Shown here piece after piece: positions 25,780 to 48,362 of a DNA stretch of 64,000 nt (positions are counted from its first letter, which is position 1; each line of letters starts with the position of its first letter). The stretch is from NCBI GenBank assembly GCA_009823395.1, contig CM020503.1, positions 2,548,501 through 2,612,500 of the forward strand, in the 5' to 3' direction. The stretch comes from Thamnaconus septentrionalis. Its lineage: Eukaryota; Chordata; Actinopteri; Tetraodontiformes; Monacanthidae. The position numbers and the translations under genes were made by a program. Below the pieces are notes generated by a model that was not told the DNA's origin, made no database searches, and saw only the letters and a program-made list of their open reading frames with translations.

Positions 25780-27739
25780 GGTGAGGGTTTGTGTGTGGGG
25801 GACGTTAGGAAGGGGGGGGTCTTCTCCAGGGGCTTCAGCCGCGCTGGCTCAGAGAGGTGTCTGCCAGACGGAGGGCAGAGAAGGTCGCCGGCGATGGGGC
25901 GGGGGGGGGCTACAGCATCCAAAGCGTCGGAGGAAACTGCGTGAGGGTCCCCTGGAGTGAAATCCAGATGGGTTCTACACGGCAAGAGGAGCAGATCAAT
26001 AATCAGAACGCTTTGTTGTTGTTGTTTTTTTAAATAATCTTCAGATTTTCTACAGATATCTTCCAAAAGCAGGAGGGGAAAACCCGAACAGGACATGCTG
26101 TGATCAGCACCGCAGCGCTCTCATGAATGCGAGCCTGATTGGTTAATCTGACGGCGCCTCGGGCTGATTAGCGCCATTGATCAGGCTCCCTAAGTGCTGG
26201 AATGGATCAGCATGTGCGTGCACACCCGTTTGAGCAATGAATGGATGACTCATAGCGTCGAATTAAGGGCGAGAGACAGCGGGGAAACACGCCGCCGTGG
26301 AAAAATAAGTGATTTTTACATGAAACATCGCCGGCTGGATGCGTGTGTGCCGGCGGAGTGATTCCGCATCGGCGTCATATTGTCGAGACGCACCCGGGCC
26401 TGTGATAATGTGAGAACGCTTGATATTTTAGGGCCGGCAGCAGACGAGAGAACCACGCGGCAGGCGTGCACGCGAAAAAAAAAAAAAAAGGAAAGGGATA
26501 ACGTAAACACCTCAAAACAGCCGGCGGGCTGAAGGTCGCGGTAGCTCCACGCGGCGCCTCGTGCTCAAAGCCAAGGTCAAAGAGATGTAGGAGGTTGAAG
26601 CCTCTGAGAGAAAAAAAAACATCACGGATGCATCTGTGTGTTGCACGTCTGCGTGTGTATGTGTGTGTGTGCGTGTATGTATGTATGTATGTATGTATGT
26701 GTGTGTCCCTGCGCTGCAGTGCGTCGCTGCGCCGCGCTGTACGTAACCGGTCGATGGATCGACTGCGCTGCGCTGCGCAGATCTGCGAAAACACTGCGCG
26801 ACCCAACATCGCATCGCATCGCATCGCGCACGCAAACCGTCCATCTGTCCAGAAACCTGCCCTCGGTGTCATATAATGCGGTGGAGGCTGCGGGTGTGTG
26901 TGTGTGTGTTTTTTTTTCTCCCCTAGGATGGGAGAATGCGTGAATGTGTGAAGCTCTCCGTGGTGCTGAAACCGAGCGCGCTCGCTCGCTCGTCGTCAAC
27001 ACGCAGCCCATCCTATAGGCGGTGGCTGCGTCTCATCGAGCAGCAGGAGCCTCGTGTTTTCCTCACAAATCCAGCCACCTGGGTAGCTCGCCGGATTCCG
27101 TAGGGTAAAAAAAAAAAAAAAAAAAGGAGGCTACATTTAACTGTACTTATTTTCCATATTTAACTGAACCGTGGCAGCTGCGATCACCTGCTTACAAATG
27201 AATACCAAACGTATTTTTTTTTTTTTTTTTTTTTTTTTTAACTGGCTGGTCCATTCCCATCACAAATGTGTGCCAAAATCAAAGCAAACTCACCAGAGGT
27301 CCTGTTCAGTTGTCGATGAAATGGTACTGTACAGCGATGGTTTCCAGACCGTGTTTTTCCCCCACACGCACGGCCCAGTTAAAACATCAAAAACATCTCG
27401 ACAATGGCAAATGGCAAACAAAAGTATAATCCGTGCCGATGCCTGAAGATCAGATGTGAAGCAGACAGAGGATCGGGATGCGTCTCTGGTCTGCTGATGG
27501 TGGGGCCAGTTGTGGAATGGATGCTGGGATGAAGATGTGCTCCCGGTCCTCCTCCTCCTCCTCCACCTCCTCCTGGCCGTCAGATGCGGATGATGCTGCG
27601 AGAGCTGGTGCTGCGTTCACTGACCGAGGGGAGGAAAGTTGACGCAAAGGCGGGGGTATACGGCGCGCGGCTCTGCTCTTCGTGCTTTCTCCCTCTCCGC
27701 TGCTGGGAAACAACTCCGCCTATAGGCGCGCGCGCACGG

Positions 27740-27740
<1 letters not shown>

Positions 27741-27830
<90 letters not shown>
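27741..27830. repeat. (CA)n microsatellite, 45 units
   Basis: A 90-base uninterrupted CA run. It is preceded by an alternating CG run (cgcgcgcgc), which also favours Z-DNA. Confidence 0.98.
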
Positions 27831-27832
<2 letters not shown>

Positions 27833-27936
27833 GAACTCGAAGATGTTTACCAACCACGACTGCATGTATCCACTCTGAGGCTGCGCATTCAGAGAGCTCG
27901 TAGATTATTCCATACACACTGTTTTTCATGGATTTT

Positions 27937-27938
<2 letters not shown>

Positions 27939-28007
<69 letters not shown>

Positions 28008-28011
28008 CACA
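27939..28011. repeat. (CA)n microsatellite, about 36 units
   Basis: A second long CA run about 110 bases after the first, ending about 500 bases upstream of the psmd11 start. It has one GC interruption. Confidence 0.98.
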
Positions 28012-28410
28012 GATACATGGTTTTTGCAGGAGAGTCATGTATATAATGTGTCGGCAGGCTTAAAGCTTGTCCCTTACATACAAGTGAATCCAGCCTGTGG
28101 ACACATTCAGTCAATTACGGTCATTAGTGTGGACTGTGAATAATACGATGCGAGCATCACACCTGCTAAACGCAATCTAGTATTTTGCTTTTAATGTAAG
28201 TTTTATGGGTGATATTTACTGCCACTATTGTCTCGCATTGTCCGTGAACACGGCTAAACCTCACAATGAACACAGGAGCGGAGACGTTTTATTCTATTTT
28301 GAGAAAGGCAATTTTGCTGGGAGTGCCGAAGCAAACGCATTGTACAGTATCCTTTCTCGTGGTCGTTTCTGACCCCCTTTCAATAAAACCACAATTCCCA
28401 CACGTCCCAA

Positions 28411-33547
<5,137 letters not shown>

Positions 33548-34606
33548 GTGAATAAAGCCGCCGTCTGGAGGCAGAAGGAACTGCAGCAGCAGCGTTCCTG
33601 CTCTCCCTTCCATCTTGATTCAATGGTTTTTGTTTTTCTTCTTCCCCTTCTCCGACTCAGAGCGGCTCGTCGGCAGTGCGATGGAGGAACTGTGTGTGAT
33701 TGACCGGCGTAGCGTCACATCTGAAGAAGGCGACAAAACGAGAAGCAGCGCCGAGTCTCACAAACTGCAACCAGACAGGATTCCCCCGTCAAACTCCCCC
33801 TCCTCCCCTCCCCAATGGACAATGACATCACTTCTCTTGTTTGTTTTGTTTTGTTTGTTTTTTCCTCTTTGATTTTTTTTTTTTTTTTTTTTTTTTTAAA
33901 TATCTTTTCAGGACTCTGTATAACACTCAGCGGCCACTGCAGGCCATCAGGGAATATTGTACAACCACAATAAAAAAGATGAAAAGGTTAAGAATACATA
34001 GATGTTTATATCAGCTGTCGGGTCGGGTCGAACAGAGGCTCGGCCCGATTCTACCGCAACTTTGACCTCCGCTGTCGCCGCGCTGCAAACGCAGCTACAA
34101 GGCTTCCTCTTCACCCCCCTCCTTTCCTCCACCTCCTCCTCTTCCTCCTCTTCTTCCCTCTCTTTTCAGAAGCACACAGGTTGGGTTTTGGAAGTTCGAG
34201 ATTCTACTTTTGGCTCAAGAGCTCCCCCTAGCGTTTTCAGTTCCAAACCCTCACCATTTCAATGCCAACAGTTAAGTACCCGCTGTATTTCAGACATGTA
34301 TTGAACTCACTATTTTTGTGTTGTTTTGTTTGACAAGAAAAAATAAATAAAATGAAGATTGCCACAACAGAAAGAGCCAGGATGCCACTTCACCACTTGT
34401 GCCACTGTTTGGCGCTCCGGTTTTGCCTCAGTGTTGAGGTGGAGATCTGGTCACCTCTGAGCGCCTGTTGTTCTCCATTTGAGCAGTGTCCACGGTTAGT
34501 TCCTAGCACTAGTGTGGTATGCTAGTAACCAAACAATTTGTATGAGTTTTCGATTTGGTTCTGATTTTTTTCTTCCTCCTCTTATAAAGGCATTTTCAAA
34601 AATAAA
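33548..34606 (+). other. psmd11 3' UTR region
   Basis: The stop codon is followed at once by gtgaat, a possible donor. A good acceptor (tctccgactcag) ends at 33,660, so a 113-bp 3' UTR intron is possible. AATAAA motifs occur at 33,551, 33,969-33,974, about 34,342-34,351 and 34,601-34,606. The last is followed by a T-rich stretch and is a plausible distal end. It also contains a T27 run (about 33,869-33,897). Confidence 0.5.
33969..33974 (+). terminator. Candidate psmd11 poly(A) signal
   Basis: An AATAAA hexamer about 420 bases after the stop codon. A distal alternative lies at 34,601-34,606. Confidence 0.45.
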
Positions 34607-35420
34607 TATTTTGTATTTTAAGGATTTTGTGTTTTCTCTTCACAGACGCTAATTGACTCTTGGTCCCATTAACTGACCTTAGAACTTAAAATTATTGGTA
34701 GAAAGGGTGAAGAGAGTGGATCAACAAGCTGCTTTGTGTTTCTTAAAGTGACAGGGTCCTCACAAAGGCACGAGGGGAGAGTCAGTGGGACACTGTTTCA
34801 TGTTTTATCACAACAATCAGCATCCATTCAGATCCTGCTGCTGCTAAATCTGTCACACCACCACAAAGGGCATTAAATGAGTAAAAGCTTTGAGTTGTCT
34901 TTGATTTTTGACTTGTGACACAATTACTTGTTGCTGAGCAACAAACCAACAGCCAACTTCAGTTTTCACGTTCTACATTAAAGGGGCTTGCTGCAGCACT
35001 TCATGGAGGTTTGCTCTCACTGTGTGTGTGAGAGCGAGAGGGAGAGAAACGTGAACACAATGCATCACACACATTGTACGCAAATATAGAACAACATGGT
35101 GAGGTTACACAATGGACTAGTTGCCAGTTGATCGCAGGCTCAAATTAAATGAACGAGTCCTTCAGACATTCTTCAAAATAATCCGATAAAAATGTTTTAT
35201 TTCTCCTCATTGACATCTTTTACATAGGCAAAAGTTTCTAATCTAATCCAATCTGCCTGACACAAATGAAAAGATTTATTGAAACATTATATTTGTCTCT
35301 CTGTCAAACAGAGCAATGACACCTACAGGACAGAATAAGTCATTACAGTTTTCATACAAAAAGTTAGTGAACTAATGATCTTTTCTCCTCAAATGAAAAA
35401 AACAAAACAAAAAAAAAACA
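34607..35420. other. Convergent intergenic spacer psmd11/dhx8
   Basis: AT-rich non-coding DNA between two 3' ends. I see no gene, RNA or transposon that I can name. Confidence 0.5.
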
Positions 35421-35574
35421 TTTATTTAAATAATGACAGTAAAGCACCAACTGGCAAAAGATGGGCAGATTGACATATACATTGTGTACAAATAAAAGGT
35501 TAAAATCTGTGGTCCACTGCACAGACAGCACAACCCATGGCGCTGTGAGGTCAGCGTGCTAACGTCCTGGAGCC
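35421..35574 (-). terminator. dhx8 3' UTR with poly(A) signal
   Basis: A minus-strand AATAAA (TTTATT at 35,421-35,426 on the plus strand) lies about 150 bases past the dhx8 stop. Further minus-strand copies occur near 35,276 and 35,199. Confidence 0.5.
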
Positions 35575-43391
<7,817 letters not shown>

Positions 43392-43560
43392 AGTCCACGA
43401 GTTGTGTTGTGTTTACGACGGAATAGCGGACTACACTGACGCGAGTAGCTACATGAGCGTAGAAGAAAAGCGGAAGTAGAAGAAGACGAGTGACTCCAGA
43501 GACAGCACTTTGGTGCAAGGGTATCTCCCCCTAGCGTTCAGATATGGAAGGTCTGTTTGT
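43392..43560 (-). promoter_or_regulatory. dhx8 promoter region
   Basis: This is the immediate upstream DNA of dhx8. It has no TATA box. An ETS-type CGGAAGT occurs at 43,471-43,477 on the plus strand, and GGCGGAAGTTG directly follows the initiator on the minus strand. TATA-less, ETS-containing starts are usual for housekeeping genes. If the exon at 43,976 is real, the region could work in both directions. Confidence 0.45.
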
Positions 43561-43628
43561 CAGTACACAAAACGAGGTTTGAGCATCGTTGGATATTGTA
43601 CAAAAAAAACAAAAGGTTGACGGTTCAG

Positions 43629-43920
43629 ATTTGCCTGAAACTCACAGGAATGACTATTTCATGACAGTTGGGCATGAAAAAGGCGAAAAAATGTATTCAA
43701 AAATCCAAAGAAAAATCAACCCGTGCCTAAATGTTTTTTTTTTCATTTATCATTATTTTGAAAATAGAGTCACTACTCACATTTGCCTGAAACTCACTGG
43801 GATTACTGTTGCATGATAGCCTAGCACAAAAAGGGTGATGGAATGCAAAATAATCAACATGGGCAATGTTTTTTTGTTTTTTGAAAATGTTGTAAGATGG
43901 AGTAAAAAGGTAAATCACCA
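43629..43920. repeat. Two diverged tandem copies, about 150 bp each
   Basis: The phrase atttgcctgaaactca occurs at 43,629 and again at 43,781, a period of 152. After each comes a similar order of motifs: catga, aaaagg-g, caaa, atcaac, T-run, ttttgaaaat. The copies are imperfect. They fill the space between the dhx8 start and the candidate exon at 43,976. Confidence 0.7.
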
Positions 43921-43975
43921 CTAAAAGTTATTTTTCCTCTTTTTATTAAATCACCTTTCCAGTTGTTGGAAGAGG

Positions 43976-44074
43976 ATGGCGACTGGCGATTGTGACCTGC
44001 TGGCCCCGGCTCAGAAGTTTGCATCTCTGTGGTCTATCATCAGAAACGTCAAAGATCACAACAGGCCAGAAAAG
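43976..44074 (+). CDS. Candidate first coding exon of an unidentified gene
   Basis: An ATG in good context (gaggatgg) opens 33 codons in phase 0, MATGDCDLLAPAQKFASLWS and so on to RPEK, ending at a plausible donor (aaaag|gtgacg). A pyrimidine-rich acceptor (cctttccag) ends at 43,962, so the exon could be 43,963-44,074 with a short leader. The start is 584 bases from the dhx8 start, head to head. I do not recognise the protein and found no second exon that I could defend downstream. It could be a chance ORF, or the 5' end of a gene whose later exons are diverged or lost. Confidence 0.35.
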
Positions 44075-45315
44075 GTGACGTACAACCCCAGGGGCAAATA
44101 GGATGTGTGCAATGAAAATAGATCAAATCCACTTAAAACCAACATATAGCTAAATATATATCGTAAATTGCAGTTTTTGTTTTTTTTACCCCCGCCCGTC
44201 CCCAAACGGATGCAGAGATGTACAGCGTGGTGGCGCCGTCCTCGCCTGACCTGATATGCGAGGCGGGCGGGGAGGGGAGGGGAAGTTGCATGGGCGGCGC
44301 GGGGGAAGGGAGGGGAAGGGGCTTATGTAAGAGGCCTGTAATGTATACGTAACACATGCTGCATGATCGCTTGTCCTTAATCGCTCCGCTCGAGTTTCCT
44401 GCACTGGTGAGAAAACACAAAAGAGTGGCAGGATTAGACGGATTGGGCAGCATAGGAGGGAAAGACGGGACCGCCTGCTGGAGTCGATCCACGGGGGGAT
44501 TCTAGAGAAGGAGTCAGCCTGTGTGTGTATGTGTGTGAGACACAGGGGTAGATGAGGCCCCACATGGGTCTCATGCCTCAGATTTATATTCTTCTGCTCC
44601 ACATTCCTGCAAAAAAAAAAAAAAAGCAAACACGTGCACAGACAGTGTTCCTGCAGCACGCATGGAACACAGAGTGCGAAAACATTTGAAAAAGAAAAGA
44701 AGAGAAAAGAAAAAAGAACCCGGCCTTGCATCCGCCATGTACAGTACACTGTGTCCTGGCGGTTGGTCGGGAGGTCAACCAACAGTCTGCTATTGACAGC
44801 ACAGCTGCCTGCCATGTTCTGCTGCAGAGTGGAAAATTCCTGCTATGACAGAGCATGAAGAGTGTGTGTGTGTGTGTGTGTGGGAAGAGAGGGGGTGTGT
44901 GCATGACATACGTGAAAAAAAGAGGAGGGGGTGAAGCGGGGGGAGCGGGCAATCCAATGGAGGGCCGGGCTTTGGCGGAAAGAGCTGGGCTGGGATTGGC
45001 TGGCGCAAAAGCTGCCTATGTGAGCTCACAGCCCCCACAACAGCTTCCAACCACATGTTGGGCTTTGTGTGAACGGATCCGGACCGCTCACACCAAGTTC
45101 ACACTAAGCCACCGTGAGGACCACATCCTCAGTGTAAGACAAAACAAAACAAAACAAAACAAAAGCTGCTGGGCTGAGAGTGAAGAGCCCTTTCTGGATT
45201 CACCCCTGCAGCCCAGCACCCTGGTGCCGGCAGGCGATGCCAGTCAGTGGTGGGACACACACAACTTTTATCCTGGAAGTGGAAGAGATGCAGATTTTGA
45301 GGATAATCCACAGGG

Positions 45316-45382
45316 TAGAATCAGAATCAGCTGTGTTGGTCAAGTTTGTTCACACTAAAAGGAATGAGTTGTTTCTTGGCTC
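45316..45382. mobile_element. Teleost interspersed repeat fragment
   Basis: The stretch gaatcagaatcagctgtgtt, followed by ggtcaagtttgt, resembles a very common fish repeat (AATCAGCTTTATTGGCCAAGT type). It is short and diverged. The family name is not certain. Confidence 0.45.
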
Positions 45383-45988
45383 TGTGTGTGCATCATAATC
45401 AGGAAGGTGAGTGCAGCCGTCAAGGCTGTTTCTAGAGACCACCATGGCCCCACCCTCTCACGTGTGTTCATATCAAACTGTATAGCACTCCATCTATACA
45501 CACTGATCCATGTGATATTATATAGAATGAAGCACTATACAAACAACAAATATTAAGACAAATTTCAGTGGACGCGCTCTTGTGTCCTGAGCAAATGTGT
45601 CTCTCTGTTGTGGATTAATGTTATGGCGATGCTGGTGTTGCTGTGTGTGTGATGTGAAAGTATTGATAATGACAGGACAACTACATCACACAAGGTTCAC
45701 CCCCCCGCCCCCCAACTTTATACACACACTTACCTGCCAACTTTGTGAGGCCATGTGACTGTATCACTCTTCCTGGTGCAAAGTGGTAACACACACCAGC
45801 AGAATGGAGCAAAACTGTTTACTTCAAAAGTGTCAAGTGTGAAAAATTCCCCTTACTGCTTTTTTAATGAATCATTGTTTGAAAAAAACTCTTTATTTTT
45901 TCGGATACCTGACACAATTGCCCGACTGTCTAGAAATGTAAACACAGGTTAAAGCCAGCTGTTTCAGTGTCTTGTCCTTCTCCTACAG

Positions 45989-46002
45989 CCACTAGGTGGC
46001 AA
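45989..46002 (+). promoter_or_regulatory. CTCF-like motif
   Basis: ccactaggtggcaa matches 13 of 14 positions of the remembered core CCASYAGRKGGCRS. It lies between the dhx8 and thra territories. Such motifs can also ride on repeats, so occupancy is unknown. Confidence 0.35.
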
Positions 46003-47943
46003 CACACTGCCAGACTGCGGACGTTACCCTCAGCCGACCCTTCATTAACCTACTACAGGGGGGCTTCTCAGGTGACTCTCATCTTTTTCCTGCCTTAAAT
46101 CCACCCCTTTATTTTAGACATGTGCGAAAAAAAGAATACTGGAATATGATTGGAAACTAGAAGACATAATGAACTTAGTTCAACTACTGTATATCCAAAA
46201 AAAGTCATATAAATACAATAGTTCTGACGATGCTTGTAATTGGACTTGGAACCTTTCCAGGTCATTGGTTCAAGCTGCTCACCTGCTAGTCCAAACTACC
46301 CACTGTGAGCTGCAGAGGCCTTCCCGCTGTCACGACATGGGAATTTAATGGAAGCCAGTAATGGTGATGATTTCATCTTGGCTCTTAATAAAACAAAGAG
46401 CTTGAACTCACTGACGGGAAATGAACATGATCTTCGACTGAACGGAGCATGTTGGGCTTCCTGTGTGTGAGCAGCGTCTTTCTTGGTAGACCTCAGACAC
46501 CGGACTAATTGTATCTGCCAATGTGTCACAGATGAGAAGGATATGCTGACAGTGAGGCACGGACGCTGGGAGACCATCTGCTGGTCTGGGCCTTTTCTCG
46601 CACATTGATGCACATATACATTAGCCAGAGAGCTGCGGCTGCAGCGCTTGAGGTTTTTTGGCTGAAGCAGACAGCAAACACGCCAGTCTCAGCAAACCTT
46701 GATGGTGAAAAGTCATAAAATTCCACACATTCCAGGACTTTTCTTGGGGGACCTTCTCCCTGAGCACATCTAAAAACCCACCTAAACCCACCAATGCAAT
46801 GCAAAGTTACTTCTGGAGAGGTCGATCTGGGACACTGCATAGATTCTGTGGTGACGTGCACTCCTACAGCGCACGTTACTAGCGAGACTAGAAGGCGTCG
46901 TTGACTACAACTCTAAAACTGCATCATGAGAGTGAAAACCCTGATGCTTACTGTGCACTTGTATTTAACTCAGGATTAGACACAAGGCTGTAAAAGCCAT
47001 TTAGTTCCCAGCTTGGACTGCACAACCCATTTCGTGAAAAGAAAGAGCTTTTTATTCACATGTGAACAAAGACAGCTGTGGACACAATGAGGCGAGAACG
47101 CTTTAGTTTCAGTGGGTTCCTTTTTTTTTTATTATTATTATTATTATTTTTTAAAACTTTTATTAGTCCATTAATGAAAATCTCTCCAGCACATGACGCA
47201 GCTGGCCGGAGAACCAAAGAGCCAAAAAGAGCCAGTGAGATGTCGATTTAGTCACATATTTATTACATAAATATATAGTAAAATAGACCAGCGACAATTA
47301 CCATAAAAATATCTTCCTTTTGAAACCCTGACCATTAAACAAAGATTTGAAAATCACACACATTGACATTTACAAACACGCTGATTGTCTGGACCTGTCG
47401 TTACGAAGCCCACCACAAGAACCTGACGTCACACCACCCACTGGGCTCATGTAGGGGGAAGGGGGGAGCAGAGGGAGCAGGGGGCGCTAAGGAGCAGCAG
47501 ATCGGGTCACGCAGAGAGGAGGACAGGTCCAGGTGAGAACAAGGGTGGAGTGCGATGAAGGTGTGGGTGGTGTGTGAGGACATCACAGTAGATACTCGGG
47601 ATATTTCCTGCCTGTGTGGGATTTTGTGAGTCTGTGTATGTGTGTGTGTGTGTGTGTGTGAGAGAGAGTTTATTGAGCGACAGAGTGTGTGAGTTGAGCC
47701 CAGAGTGGTTGTGTCAGGTTGCCCCTGCTGTACTTGGGTGACCTAAATGTTGTTGTGTTTGCTTTGCATGGCTGTAATGTCATCTGAGAGACGGCTCTTG
47801 GAAACAAAAGAGGACATTTTCAGACACGGGTTCAACCTGCACCAGATGGTGGGAGGGCGGCGAGGTCCCTCAAAGACATGGAACTAAACTTTTTGCTACC
47901 CTGAAAAACACATTATCTGGCATCTTATTCTTTAGACAGAGAC

Positions 47944-47945
<2 letters not shown>

Positions 47946-47982
<37 letters not shown>
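47946..47982. repeat. (GA)n microsatellite
   Basis: About 18 GA units. Confidence 0.95.
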
Positions 47983-47987
<5 letters not shown>

Positions 47988-48330
47988 CCCCAGCAACAGT
48001 GAATGAGGAGAGGAGTCTGACCTCGGACGTGTCTGAAACTGCAACATGATTCATCTGTTGCAGATGATGTTCTCATCTGGATTCGTTGTCCCTTTGGCTT
48101 CTCGTGCTCTACAAATCTCCCGACTGTCCTGATTCTGGACGGCACAAAGCCACAACGTTCAAACCTGCCAGAAGGAGGCAGAAGGAAGAGTGATGGCAAC
48201 CAAACACTCCTGACGAGGGCTGGAGTCTCCATACAAAAAATAATGAATCAACGACAAGAACCATCAGTTCTGCTTGGTCCAATTGGAGCTTTGAAAATTT
48301 CTCAAAGTTTAAAAATTCCAAAAGTTCTTC

Positions 48331-48362
<32 letters not shown>

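Larger units (their letters stand above)
25780..28410. other. Divergent interval between cdk5r1 and psmd11
   Basis: This holds the cdk5r1 5' UTR and promoter (minus strand) and DNA upstream of psmd11. A minus-strand CCAAT box (attgg at 26,138-26,142) and a partial REST-like motif near 26,103-26,120 lie about 330 bases upstream of the cdk5r1 start. Also present are a GTAT/GT run (about 26,650-26,704), a short CATCG tandem (about 26,806-26,828), poly-A (27,107-27,125), a T27 run (27,213-27,239) and two CA tracts. Mammalian CDK5R1 has a 5' non-coding exon; I could not place one here. Confidence 0.55.

Noticed and set aside
24956..25784. Plus-strand ORFs of 143-155 codons over cdk5r1
   Set aside because: They are antisense shadows of a very GC-rich coding exon, with His/Gln/Val/Gly-heavy composition and no family resemblance.
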